From Umbribacter vaginalis (GTDB lineage Bacteria > Actinomycetota > Coriobacteriia > Coriobacteriales > Eggerthellaceae), in NCBI GenBank assembly GCA_001552935.1, contig KQ959676.1, positions 36,323-100,322 of the forward strand: 64,000 bases of DNA, read 5' to 3'. The notes under the pieces were generated by a model. It was given only the letters and a program-made list of their open reading frames with translations, searched no databases and was not told where the DNA came from. The translations under genes were made by a program, and so were the position numbers. Shown piece by piece: positions 26,540 through 35,278 of the stretch. The number at the start of each line of letters is the position of its first letter. Positions within the stretch are counted from its first letter, which is position 1.

Positions 26540-27961
26540 ATGACACAAACTACACGTAAACGTATAGCAGTCGTAAGCATGGGTGTAAAGCTCGGAGATG
26601 AAACACGCGGCTATACGCGCTTTAAAGTTATAGCAGAAATGCTTGTACGTGCCGGATTTGACGTTGATCTTATCACAACAAGTTTTCAGCATTGGAACAA
26701 AGCACAACGCTCAATTCACGACGCATGCTACCAGCAGGAAGCGTTTCGTACGGTATTTATTCCTGAACCAGGTTATAAAAAAAATCTCGATATACGACGC
26801 ATTATAAGTCATCGCATATGCGCACAAAACCTTAAGCGCTACTTGTTAGGCGGGGCGCACGCGGCTGTCTGCGGCGAGATACAAAGTAAAACGCCAGTTT
26901 GCGCACAGGGCAACGCGCATAGCAAGGCGCAAAGCGAAACACGCGGCGTTAGATATGCCGAAACACAACGTGAAGCGCAAAGCGAAACACGCGATGTAGA
27001 ACACGTTGAAACACAACGCAAAGCTTACACAACGCATACATCCTACGACCTCATTTATGCAGAAATTCCACCGAATGACGTTGCCCGCGTATGTGCTGAA
27101 GTTGCAGAAATGCAGCATATACCTTTTATCGTTGACGTAAACGACTTATGGCCTGAAGCAATGCGCCTTGCGTTTTCGGTGCCTGTGCTTTCTCATCTGT
27201 TGTTTTATCCGTTTTCACGCGATGCACGCTACGTGTATCGCCATATTGATGCCTGCATTGGTACCTCTGATGAATATGCACAACGACCAGCACGCGACAG
27301 AACACAGCCCTACGAGCACTACACCGTGTATGTAGGAAACCAACGAGAGAAATTCGATGCTGCTGCACGTAAAAATGCATCGCTTATCAGCAAAAATGAA
27401 CAAGAATTTTGGGTCACGTATGCGGGAACACTCGGTGCGAGCTACGATATAGAAACGCTTATCGATGCAGCCGCAAAGCTACAAGCACTCACTCCCCAAC
27501 TTCGTGTAAAAATACTGGGTGATGGGCCTGAACGCACAACCCTTGAAGCGCGAGCTCAAAGTACGCACGCTCCCGTTGATTTTCTGGGATACCTTGACTA
27601 TCAGCAGATGGCAGCCTATTTATGCGCAAGCGATGTAGTGGTAAATTCCCTTAAAGCACATGCAGCACAAAGCATTGTAACGAAAATTGGCGATTATTTA
27701 GCATCAACAAGCGCACTTATCAATACTGGCTCAAGTAAGGAGTTTCGAGAAAAAGTTATAAGCGATGGCTTCGGCATGAACGTCGATGCAGAAAACGTTG
27801 AAAGCTTAGCAAGCGCAATGCAATATTTGTACGAACATCCCAAAGAACGAGACGAAATGGCACGTAAAGGGCGCCTTATTGCCGAAGAGCAATTCGATCA
27901 AGCGCGTTCGTACCTCACAATTGTGAATTTAATCAAGAAATTGACACACTCTGAAACATAA
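26540..27961 (+). CDS. Family 4 (GT-B) glycosyltransferase
   Basis: A 473-residue cytoplasmic or membrane-associated glycosyltransferase, first gene of a surface-glycan operon. The C-terminal donor domain is typical: FWVTYAGTLGASYDIETLIDAAAKL, VKILGDGPERTTLEARAQ, VDFLGYLDYQQMAAYLCASDVVVNSLK, TKIGDYLASTSALINTGSSKEF. The N-terminal acceptor domain includes YDLIYAEIPPNDVARVCAEV and IPFIVDVNDLWPEAMRL. Residues ~130-161 are a 2 x 16-residue tandem repeat rich in Gln/Arg/Glu/Thr with no counterpart expected in the family; the encoding DNA is a 48-bp duplication. The ribosome site AAGGAAGG precedes the ATG. Sugar specificity cannot be read. Confidence 0.9.
   Translation: MTQTTRKRIAVVSMGVKLGDETRGYTRFKVIAEMLVRAGFDVDLITTSFQHWNKAQRSIHDACYQQEAFRTVFIPEPGYKKNLDIRRIISHRICAQNLKRYLLGGAHAAVCGEIQSKTPVCAQGNAHSKAQSETRGVRYAETQREAQSETRDVEHVETQRKAYTTHTSYDLIYAEIPPNDVARVCAEVAEMQHIPFIVDVNDLWPEAMRLAFSVPVLSHLLFYPFSRDARYVYRHIDACIGTSDEYAQRPARDRTQPYEHYTVYVGNQREKFDAAARKNASLISKNEQEFWVTYAGTLGASYDIETLIDAAAKLQALTPQLRVKILGDGPERTTLEARAQSTHAPVDFLGYLDYQQMAAYLCASDVVVNSLKAHAAQSIVTKIGDYLASTSALINTGSSKEFREKVISDGFGMNVDAENVESLASAMQYLYEHPKERDEMARKGRLIAEEQFDQARSYLTIVNLIKKLTHSET
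26927..27022 (+). repeat. 48-bp in-frame tandem duplication inside the GT4 gene
   Basis: Units 26927-26974 and 26975-27022 both begin gcgcaaagcgaaacacgcg and contain gaaacacaacg near the end. They differ mainly in the middle. The unit is 16 codons and in frame, giving AQSETRGVRYAETQRE and AQSETRDVEHVETQRK. Confidence 0.85.
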
Positions 27962-28006
27962 ATCTCGTATACTGAAAGCTTGCAGAATGTATGTTAGGAG
28001 GCTTCG

Positions 28007-29395
28007 ATGCATACTCATCGATCCATAAGTTTTTCTCCACCCGACATTTCTCAAGCGGAACTTGACGCTGTTGTTGATGCACTCAAAAGCGGCTGGATTA
28101 CCACCGGACCGCGCACAAAGCAGTTTGAAAACGAACTAGCAGCGTTTTTTACAACGCCGAAAGTTGCGGCGTTGAACTCGTGTACAGCAGCGCTTGAATG
28201 CGCATTGCGTGTTCTGGGCATTGGAGCTGGTGATGAAGTTATAACGTCAGCTTACACCTACACAGCAACAGCAGCTGCCATCTGCCATGTTGGTGCAACG
28301 CCTATACTGTGCGATGTTGCTGCTAACTCATACGAAATGAACTACGATGCGTTGCCTGCACTTATTACACCGCGCACAAAAGCGGTTATACCTGTTGATA
28401 TAGCTGGTGTGATGATAGATTACGACCGTTTATTTGACTGCCTAGCTGCTGAGTCAACTCAATGGACACCTGCAAACGACATGCAAGCGCATATCGGGCG
28501 TATTGCGGTTATTGCTGATGGCGCACACAGTTGCGGCGCAGCGCGTGCCGGGCGCATGTCAGGATCAGTAGCTGATTTAACGGCGCTATCGTTTCATGCT
28601 GTTAAAAATCTTACCACTGGAGAAGGCGGCGCACTCACGTGGCGCGCGGGACTGTTCGATGATGAAGCCCTGTACAACGAAATCATGCTGCTGTCGCTTC
28701 ACGGGCAAACCAAAGATGCATTGCACAAAAATCAAGCAGGCGCATGGGAATATGACATCATGTTCCCTGGTTGGAAGTGCAATATGCCGGAAATGGCAGC
28801 GGCGCTTGGACGCGCGCAGCTGAAGCGCTACCCTACTTTGCTGGCACGTAGACGCAGCTTAGTTGCTCGTTACGAGACAAATTTTGCGCACGCGGGTTTT
28901 GATGCGTCTGAGTTGCACCTTGTTCGCCACTATGCACTTGGAACACCTACGCCTGATGCAAGCAAAGCCGCCACGGCGCGTAACGCTACAACAGCACCTG
29001 ACGCAAGCGACACGCCCAATACCGTGCGGTATTTGAGCGCCGAAGAAGCTTTCGATCTGCGCGAACGTGAGGCCCACGCCGCAGATGGTTTTGCATCAAG
29101 CGGACACTTAATGCTGTGCCGCTTTATGGGGATGTCGCGCGAATTTTGCAATGAGCTTATCATGCGTTGCGCGCAAGCAGGTATGGCGTGCAATGTCCAC
29201 TACAAGCCACTTCCCTTGCTTACTGCGTACAAAAATCTTGGGTTTACCTGTGATAACTATCCTCACGCCTATGCGCAATATGAAAACGAGATTACACTTC
29301 CGCTTCATACCTTACTGAGCGATGACGACGTTGATTATATCTGCGATGTCGTAAGCAACTCGTATCGCACCATGAAACGCGAAGGGCTCCGCTAA
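28007..29395 (+). CDS. DegT/DnrJ/EryC1/StrS-family sugar aminotransferase
   Basis: A PLP aminotransferase acting on keto-nucleotide sugars. Motifs: SGWITTGPRTKQFENELAAFF at the start, SCTAALECALRVLGIGAGDEVI, SAYTYTATAAAICHVGATPILCDV, IADGAHSCGAARAGRMSG, and LSFHAVKNLTTGEGGAL with the Schiff-base lysine. It resembles enzymes making 4-amino sugars in capsule and glycan pathways. At 462 residues it is long. The excess is an Ala/Thr/Asp-Pro-rich segment plus a charged helix (about residues 312-362) inserted before RFMGMSREFCNELIMRC. AGGAGG lies 6 nt before the ATG. It overlaps nothing and is followed 2 bp later by the sugar transferase gene. Confidence 0.92.
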   Translation: MHTHRSISFSPPDISQAELDAVVDALKSGWITTGPRTKQFENELAAFFTTPKVAALNSCTAALECALRVLGIGAGDEVITSAYTYTATAAAICHVGATPILCDVAANSYEMNYDALPALITPRTKAVIPVDIAGVMIDYDRLFDCLAAESTQWTPANDMQAHIGRIAVIADGAHSCGAARAGRMSGSVADLTALSFHAVKNLTTGEGGALTWRAGLFDDEALYNEIMLLSLHGQTKDALHKNQAGAWEYDIMFPGWKCNMPEMAAALGRAQLKRYPTLLARRRSLVARYETNFAHAGFDASELHLVRHYALGTPTPDASKAATARNATTAPDASDTPNTVRYLSAEEAFDLREREAHAADGFASSGHLMLCRFMGMSREFCNELIMRCAQAGMACNVHYKPLPLLTAYKNLGFTCDNYPHAYAQYENEITLPLHTLLSDDDVDYICDVVSNSYRTMKREGLR

Positions 29396-29397
29396 CG

Positions 29398-30060
29398 ATG
29401 TATCAACACGTTATAAAGCGCGCGCTTGATATTATATTCAGCCTATGTATGATGCCTTTGGTGGCGTTAGTGGTGCTGGTGTGTGGCGTGTTTATCAAGC
29501 TTGAGGACGGCGGCAGCATCTTTTACAATGCACCACGTGTTGGCAAAAACGGGCACCCGTTCACCATGTATAAATTGCGGTCGATGAAAATTAACGCACC
29601 CGACTTGGTTATGGAAGACGGATCAACATATAATAGCAGTTCAGATCCGCGCATGACACGCATCGGTGCCTTTATGCGCAAAACGTCGCTTGATGAATTT
29701 CCCCAATTTATAAATGTGTTACAAGGAACAATGAGTGTTATTGGGCCGCGCCCCGATCTTGAACGCGAAGTGCAATTGTATCGCGGCAACGAAGCGCAAA
29801 AATTAAACGTACTACCAGGTATTACCGGCTATGCAGCAGTGTATGGTCGCAATGCGCTCGCGTGGCGTGAGCGTCTGAAACTTGACGTTTATTATGTAGA
29901 ACATCAATCGTTTTCACTTGACGTGCGAATCTTTCTAAAAACATTCACCGCAATTGCAGCGCAGGATGGCATCTATGCACAAAGCGATCAACAACCTGTA
30001 TCATTGCAAAGCGATACCCTTAACGCTGACAAGCCGCATAAACCGCACAAGAAGCGTTAA
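29398..30060 (+). CDS. Initiating polyprenyl-phosphate sugar-1-phosphate transferase
   Basis: A 220-residue monotopic membrane enzyme of the bacterial sugar transferase family (PglC/WcaJ/EpsL type), which loads the first sugar phosphate onto undecaprenyl phosphate. The N-terminal hydrophobic hairpin is ALDIIFSLCMMPLVALVVLVCGVFIKLEDGG. The catalytic part has APRVGKNGHPFTMYKLRSM, TRIGAFMRKTSLDEFPQFINVL, GTMSVIGPRPDLEREV and LPGITGYAAVYGRNALAWRERL. No extra N-terminal membrane domain is present, as in PglC. The last ~25 residues are polar and may be disordered. Directly downstream of the DegT aminotransferase, suggesting an amino sugar as the first residue. Confidence 0.93.
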   Translation: MYQHVIKRALDIIFSLCMMPLVALVVLVCGVFIKLEDGGSIFYNAPRVGKNGHPFTMYKLRSMKINAPDLVMEDGSTYNSSSDPRMTRIGAFMRKTSLDEFPQFINVLQGTMSVIGPRPDLEREVQLYRGNEAQKLNVLPGITGYAAVYGRNALAWRERLKLDVYYVEHQSFSLDVRIFLKTFTAIAAQDGIYAQSDQQPVSLQSDTLNADKPHKPHKKR

Positions 30061-30133
30061 CAGATTGCACGTTTTCACGCGCCGCTAAGTAAGCTACAAT
30101 AGCGTTAATTGTTTTAAGGAAGAAAGATACAGC

Positions 30134-30976
30134 ATGACACATACCTCAGCTACCAGCTTTGCTACTGAAACAAGCAGTGCTGAACGCAAGGCGCGCAAAG
30201 GAACAACGCCTAGTTCATGGCAACATAATTGGTTTGTGCTTACATCGCTTGTTAGCAAAGACTTTAAGCTTAAATATCGCCGCTCACTGCTGGGTGTTTT
30301 ATGGAGCGTTTTAAATCCCCTCCTAATGATGGTTGTGCTAGCAGCCGTTTTTTCGTACATGTTTCGCTTTAGCATCGACCACTATCCGCTCTACTTAATT
30401 TTGGGAACGGTCTGGTTTGACTTTATGAGCCGCGCTACGTCATCAGCTATGAGTTCAATTATTGAATCGCAATCACTTATCAAAAAAATACGCATCGAAA
30501 AAATGCTCTTCCCTATCGAAAAAGTATTCTTTGAACTAGTCAATACTGCTATCTCGCTGGTTGCTGTTATTGCTGTTATGGTATATTATCACGTCTTTCC
30601 AACACCATGGGCGCTTCTGTGCTTGCCATTTATCTTGCTGTGCACGTTTATTTTTTCAGTTGGCATCGGGCTTATTTTGTCGGCACTGTCGGTATTTTTC
30701 CGCGACGTTATGCATCTGTGGGGCGTCGTTATTACCGCATGGACGTACTTAACGCCGATCTTTTATCCTGTTGACATGCTTGATAGCTGGATGAAAAATA
30801 TTATGCAATTTAATCCTATGTATCACTTCATTAACTACCTGCGTAGTATTATGATGTGGAACACAAATCCAGGTATCCTAGAAAGTGCAGTATGTTTAGG
30901 AATGGCATTGGTGGTGTTTGCGCTTGGAATGTTTATTTTTAGACGTACTGAAAAGAAATTTATCTTGTACATTTAG
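30134..30976 (+). CDS. ABC-2 type polysaccharide exporter permease
   Basis: A 280-residue membrane protein similar to Wzm/TagG/RfbA permeases. After a ~35-residue polar leader come LTSLVSKDFKLKYRRSLLGVLWSVLNPLLMMVVLAAVFSY, the family's entry motif, then helices LILGTVWFDFMSRATSSAM, ISLVAVIAVMVYYHVFP, LLCLPFILLCTFIFSVGIGLILSALSVFFRDV and the GVVITAWTYLTPIFYPVDML segment, with a final FALGMFIFRRTEKKFILYI. It pairs with the ATPase encoded downstream to flip a lipid-linked glycan across the membrane. AAGGAAG is upstream of the ATG. Confidence 0.93.
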   Translation: MTHTSATSFATETSSAERKARKGTTPSSWQHNWFVLTSLVSKDFKLKYRRSLLGVLWSVLNPLLMMVVLAAVFSYMFRFSIDHYPLYLILGTVWFDFMSRATSSAMSSIIESQSLIKKIRIEKMLFPIEKVFFELVNTAISLVAVIAVMVYYHVFPTPWALLCLPFILLCTFIFSVGIGLILSALSVFFRDVMHLWGVVITAWTYLTPIFYPVDMLDSWMKNIMQFNPMYHFINYLRSIMMWNTNPGILESAVCLGMALVVFALGMFIFRRTEKKFILYI

Positions 30977-31045
30977 TACAAATGCACAGGTGATCAGACG
31001 CGCTTATGCCACATAAGCACGCACGATGTGAGGGTATATACGATT

Positions 31046-31954
31046 ATGACACTACATCCTACTCAGAGTAATGAACATAACGGCGCAGCACAAGCGAGTG
31101 AACAGTCTGGCCAGGACGATGCTACATACATGGGCGAACAGAGCGCTCCACACGCTGCCACGCACACCGACCAGGTAGCCACATCAACGCCCGCACCTAG
31201 CACGCAGCAGCCTATCATCGAAATAAATGATGTGTCGATGATCTTCAATATTGCGAGCGAACAGTTAAATAGCCTTAAAGAATACTTCATCAAAATTGCG
31301 AAACGTGAGTTATTTTTTAAGGAGTTTAAAGCACTTGAACACATTAGCTTGAACATTATGCCTGGTGATGTATATGGCATTGTAGGAACAAACGGATCTG
31401 GAAAATCGACGCTGTTGAAAATTATCGCGGGCGTACTTGAACCAAGCAAAGGCAGTGTACACATTCGTGGTACGATTGCTCCGCTTATTGAGCTGGGTGC
31501 GGGATTTGATATGGAACTTACCGCGCGTGAAAATATTTTTCTTAACGGATCGCTCCTTGGATATAGCAAGCAATTTATAGAAGATCGCTTTAATGATATT
31601 GTCGATTTTGCAGAAGTGCACGATTTTCTTGATATGCCTATGAAAAACTACTCATCGGGTATGGTTGCGCGCGTTGCGTTCTCGGTTGCAACGGCTACTA
31701 TTCCCGATATTTTAGTCGTAGACGAAGCGCTTTCTGTTGGTGACTTCCTGTTTCAAGAAAAATGCGAACGCCGCATCAACGATCTTGTTGAACACCACAA
31801 CACCACCCTCCTATTTGTGTCACACTCAATTGAGCAAGTTGAACGCGTGTGTAAGAAAGCCGTGTGGATAGAAAAAGGTCATATGCGCATGGATGGCGCG
31901 GTAGACGACGTGTGTAAAGCATATCGTGCACTTGATGGAGCCGAGCATGAATAA
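31046..31954 (+). CDS. ABC polysaccharide exporter ATP-binding protein
   Basis: Wzt/TagH-like ATPase of ~302 residues. The first ~50 are an Ala/Ser/Gln/His-rich extension; the nucleotide-binding domain starts at IIEINDVSMIFNIASEQLNSLKEYFI. Walker A is GTNGSGKSTLLKIIAGVL, then APLIELGAGFDMELTARENIFLNG, signature-like YSSGMVARVAFSVAT, Walker B ILVVDEALSVGD, and LLFVSHSIEQVERVCKKAVWIEKG. There is no C-terminal carbohydrate-recognition domain, so it is closer to TagH/RfbE-type exporters that do not cap-select their cargo. I prefer ATG 31046; a GTG at 31028 is possible. Its last codons overlap the next gene as ATGAATAA. Confidence 0.92.
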   Translation: MTLHPTQSNEHNGAAQASEQSGQDDATYMGEQSAPHAATHTDQVATSTPAPSTQQPIIEINDVSMIFNIASEQLNSLKEYFIKIAKRELFFKEFKALEHISLNIMPGDVYGIVGTNGSGKSTLLKIIAGVLEPSKGSVHIRGTIAPLIELGAGFDMELTARENIFLNGSLLGYSKQFIEDRFNDIVDFAEVHDFLDMPMKNYSSGMVARVAFSVATATIPDILVVDEALSVGDFLFQEKCERRINDLVEHHNTTLLFVSHSIEQVERVCKKAVWIEKGHMRMDGAVDDVCKAYRALDGAEHE

Positions 31955-33062
31955 GGATGCACTGGTAAGCATTATCGTGCCCATTTACAACGCAGAAACA
32001 ACGCTTGAACAGGCCTTATCAAGCATCGAACAGCAAATCTACCCCCATTTTGAAGCGCTGTGTGTAAACGATGGATCGACAGATAACTCGCAAGGCATTA
32101 TTGACGCATTTTGCGCGCGCGATTCCCGATTTCAATCAATTACCAAGGAAAATGGTGGCTACGGCAGTGCTTGCAATTGCGGTTTGCAACGCGCGCAAGG
32201 CACATGGATAGGCATTCTTGAACCAGACGATTGGTACGATTCTCATTTTTTAGAACGTTTGCTTGATTTGCAAGATACTCACCAGACACAACAAACAGCA
32301 CCGTGCGATGATATCTTAAAAGCAGCATACTGGCGCGTAACGCATCCCGATACCAGTGAGCAGGAAATTCTTGCATGCTCGTATCGCAAGCGCGTTCGTA
32401 TAAAACACCAGCCGTTTACGATATATGACAGTGGCGCAACTGAGTTGCTTAATCATCACCCCAGCATTTGGTCAGCACTCTATCGACGTACTTTCCTGCA
32501 AGAAAACGCTATCACATTTCGAGAAATACCTGGTGCTGGCTGGGCAGATAATCCCTTTTTGTTTGAAACGTTTCTCGCAGCAAAGCGCATTCGGTATTGT
32601 GATGTGCCTCTGTATTATTATCGGGAAGAAACTGAAGCCAAAACGCGTTCGTTTGCGCAGAACAGTCCCTTTATTCCCCTCGATAGACTGCGTGACATTT
32701 TTGAAATTCTAAGCAAGCGCAATGAAAAAAATTATGCGGTATTGTGTTCGGTATACCATCGTGTGTTTTTCTATATTGCTGGCTTATGTACGTATAACAA
32801 TCTCTCCGAAAACAAGCGCTTGAAGTGCGCCATTACCGATATTTTCAAGAAACTGCACCCGGCGATTGTGTTTTCGATCGACTCCATTGAGCCGCGCTAT
32901 TTGAAGCTGTATTGCGAACTGACTGGCGAGGACGCCGCGCGCATTCACTACGGGCGCTATCTAGTGTATTTACTGCGCGAAAGCGTGTATAGTGCGCGCA
33001 ACATTGGCATTAAAGTAACAATGAAGCGCGCGTTTGCGTTTCTGCATAAGCGTTCGAAATAG
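31947..33062 (+). CDS. Family 2 (GT-A) glycosyltransferase
   Basis: Starts MNKDALVSIIVPIYNAETTLEQALSSI with the GT-A nucleotide-sugar fold; the first acidic motif is CVNDGSTDNSQGIIDAF and the DxD-like motif is GILEPDDWYD. Later GAGWADNPFLFETFLAAKRIRYCDVPLYYYREE resembles the acceptor-side region of capsule GT2 enzymes. The C-terminal ~120 residues are helical and basic. The ATG at 31947 overlaps the exporter ATPase stop by 8 bp with GGAG 7 nt upstream, so I take this over an in-frame ATG at 31926. It is the last gene of the glycan operon. Confidence 0.92.
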   Translation: MNKDALVSIIVPIYNAETTLEQALSSIEQQIYPHFEALCVNDGSTDNSQGIIDAFCARDSRFQSITKENGGYGSACNCGLQRAQGTWIGILEPDDWYDSHFLERLLDLQDTHQTQQTAPCDDILKAAYWRVTHPDTSEQEILACSYRKRVRIKHQPFTIYDSGATELLNHHPSIWSALYRRTFLQENAITFREIPGAGWADNPFLFETFLAAKRIRYCDVPLYYYREETEAKTRSFAQNSPFIPLDRLRDIFEILSKRNEKNYAVLCSVYHRVFFYIAGLCTYNNLSENKRLKCAITDIFKKLHPAIVFSIDSIEPRYLKLYCELTGEDAARIHYGRYLVYLLRESVYSARNIGIKVTMKRAFAFLHKRSK

Positions 33063-33074
33063 GAGCATAGGTAA

Positions 33075-33123
33075 GGTGCACACGAACGTCATGCACCACC
33101 TGCACAACGTGCACACGAACGTC
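33075..33123. repeat. Direct repeat and small hairpin between convergent operons
   Basis: A 15-bp exact direct repeat, gtgcacacgaacgtc, lies at 33076-33090 and 33109-33123. GGTGCA (33075-33080) can also pair with TGCACC (33092-33097). The element sits between the ends of the glycan operon and the convergent ABC transporter operon. It may serve as a transcript end, but has no T run. Confidence 0.5.
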
Positions 33124-33148
33124 TCGCGCGCTGCCTACGCCACGATTC

Positions 33149-34525
33149 TTAGTTAGTGTCAATAAGCAGTGCACGAGGACTTTTACGCATAAACGTTACA
33201 CAAGCTAGCAGCAAAGCAACAACAAGCACTACGCTCATAAACAGCACCACGCCAGCTACCATATGTGCGTCTAATGAAATGCTCAAGCTATCAAGTGTTT
33301 TATTAAAACCATCAGCCTCAGCTCCTGCTCCAAGACCGCTTGCCTGCCCTGCTTTTTGTAAACTGTTACTAATAGATGCGCTCATACGTGCTACTAACGC
33401 ATTTCCAATAACCTGAGCGCTCGCACTCGCACAGAAAAATGCCACAATAAATGCAGGTATGCTTACCATAAGCAGTTCGCATAAAAATTGCCCCCACACA
33501 TATACTTTCGATTTTCCTACCGAAAGCAACACAGCAACCTCGTGGCGGCGCGCATTTATCCATAAGAACAGCAACAACGCTACTACAATTCCAGTAAATG
33601 CAAGTGAACCATACCATACGCCTGCTGTAAGTTTAAACAGCGACTGTATAGATTGCTGAAGCGCAGGATAATTATCTGAGCTTTTTACTAAATGATACAT
33701 ATTCCAATTGATATTTAAGCGCTTTAATTCTTTCAATACTTCATCAAGGTTTTTCTGAGCAGCAACGCTAAAGGTAGCGTCCTGATAAAGCGCGGTATCT
33801 TCGGTATAGCCATAAACACGTGCAGCGGTCGATAAATCGGTGACAAAGGTATTTTCATATAACTCTTGAGCAGCGCTTACCGCCTGCACGTTATGACCAT
33901 CAAACAGCCCTTTTATGCGAACGGTAAAGCGCTCATGAGCACCTTTTGCATTATCGGCATCATATATATTTGATGCAAGTGTGATAGTGTCACCAACATG
34001 CAAATTATTTTTTTCCGCAAAATCTTTATGCATAAGAATTTGATACGTGTCTGAATTGCTTAAGTGCTCCCCTTCTACCAGACGAAATGCTCCCGTTGCA
34101 AATTTTGTTTCCTTTGATGAATCGTTCACACCCGTAAGCATGACAGCTCGACCAAAACGCTCAGCACGGGTTTTGTCAAGGCGAGCTTTCGTTTGTGGTG
34201 TTTCAACAATATGTAAATCAACAACATCGGCAACGCTATTAATACGCTTTGTTACCTGTTGTGCAAGCTGTGATCGATTTATCTTAGCAATATCTTGACC
34301 GCGCACATTGCCACCACCACGTGCAGTTCCTTGATTAACGCGACGATTTATCTCCATCGTAAAACTGTTCGTCAGCGCACCATAGGTTTCCGTCTGTGCT
34401 TTCAGTGTTGCTTGTTGTACAGCGACACTCATGAGGGCAAGCGTCGTCATCACCAACACAACGAGCGCAATAATAGCTGACTTCAGCGGTTTTCGTGTAA
34501 TATAGGCAAATGCATTACGGAGCAT
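33149..34525 (-). CDS. FtsX-like (MacB-type) ABC transporter permease
   Basis: 458 residues. The N-terminal helix (LKSAIIALVVLVMTTLALMSVAV) is followed by a ~260-residue extracytoplasmic domain with MacB-periplasmic-core features (AVMLTGVNDSSKETKFATGAFRLVEGEHLSN...ILMHKDFAEKNNLHVGDTITLA) and then three C-terminal helices with the FtsX signature WINARRHEVAVLLSVGKSKVYVWGQFLCELLMVSIPAF. The C-terminal MRKSPRALL motif also ends the sister permease (MRKKPRELL). It lies 30 bp after the ATPase gene. Systems of this plan often export peptides or confer antimicrobial-peptide resistance; the cargo is unknown. Confidence 0.9.
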   Translation of the reverse strand: MLRNAFAYITRKPLKSAIIALVVLVMTTLALMSVAVQQATLKAQTETYGALTNSFTMEINRRVNQGTARGGGNVRGQDIAKINRSQLAQQVTKRINSVADVVDLHIVETPQTKARLDKTRAERFGRAVMLTGVNDSSKETKFATGAFRLVEGEHLSNSDTYQILMHKDFAEKNNLHVGDTITLASNIYDADNAKGAHERFTVRIKGLFDGHNVQAVSAAQELYENTFVTDLSTAARVYGYTEDTALYQDATFSVAAQKNLDEVLKELKRLNINWNMYHLVKSSDNYPALQQSIQSLFKLTAGVWYGSLAFTGIVVALLLFLWINARRHEVAVLLSVGKSKVYVWGQFLCELLMVSIPAFIVAFFCASASAQVIGNALVARMSASISNSLQKAGQASGLGAGAEADGFNKTLDSLSISLDAHMVAGVVLFMSVVLVVALLLACVTFMRKSPRALLIDTN

Positions 34526-34555
34526 ACTGAATCCTTTCTGGCACTAACTTACCTG

Positions 34556-35191
34556 CTATGAACGCTCACACAACTGTTTGTTGCGTAATTCAAGAACAAC
34601 ATCAGCCGATTGAGCAAGCGTCATACTATGCGTCACCACAATGACGCATTTATTGCTTGTAGCTGCACGTTCTTTTAAGATGCTTATAATATCGTGTGCT
34701 GTTTGCTCATCTAAATTCCCTGTTGGCTCATCGGCAAGAATGACAGGAGCTTTACTTGCCAAAGCACGTGCAATAGCAACGCGCTGCTGCTGACCACCCG
34801 AAAGCTTTAATACGCTGCGTGAACTATGCTGCTGCTCAAGACCTAAATCGAGCAATATATCAGCGCTAGCATGCTTGTTTACCAAACGAATATTTTCAAG
34901 TGGAGTAAGATAATCAATGAGATTGTAATTTTGAAACACAAGCGCAATATGATTGCGGCGATGCGTATGCAAACCATGTGCTTTCAACGGCTCATCTTCA
35001 AAAAGAATCTCACCTGAACTAGGTGTATCTAAGCCAGCCAGCAACGAAAGCAAAGTCGATTTACCAGCACCCGATTTTCCAAGCAATGCATAAAACTTCC
35101 CTCGCTCAAAGGCATAACTAACATGAGAGAGTGTTTCGCGTTGTGCATTTCGATATAGGTATGACACATCACGTAAAGCTAAAACTGACAT
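34556..35191 (-). CDS. LolD/MacB-type ABC transporter ATP-binding protein
   Basis: 211 residues. LALRDVSYLYRNAQRETLSHVSY, Walker A GKSGAGKSTLLSLLAGLDTPSSGEI, Q-loop LVFQNYNLIDYLTPLENI, signature LSGGQQQRVAIARAL, Walker [20 protein letters not shown], and VIVVTHSMTLAQSADVVLEL are all present. The ATG at 35191 has a perfect AAAGGAG; an upstream in-frame ATG at 35278 would add 29 residues without similarity. It lies between two FtsX-like permease genes on the same strand and probably powers both as a heterodimeric exporter. Confidence 0.94.
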   Translation of the reverse strand: MSVLALRDVSYLYRNAQRETLSHVSYAFERGKFYALLGKSGAGKSTLLSLLAGLDTPSSGEILFEDEPLKAHGLHTHRRNHIALVFQNYNLIDYLTPLENIRLVNKHASADILLDLGLEQQHSSRSVLKLSGGQQQRVAIARALASKAPVILADEPTGNLDEQTAHDIISILKERAATSNKCVIVVTHSMTLAQSADVVLELRNKQLCERS

Positions 35192-35278
35192 AAAAACTCC
35201 TTTACCAAACGTGGGATACAACAAACGCGCTTTCTCCCAAGGACACACAGCGTACATTCGCGTATTCCATACACACAC

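Noticed and set aside
31028-31954. Earlier GTG start for the exporter ATPase
   Set aside because: No ribosome site, and it only lengthens a disordered leader.
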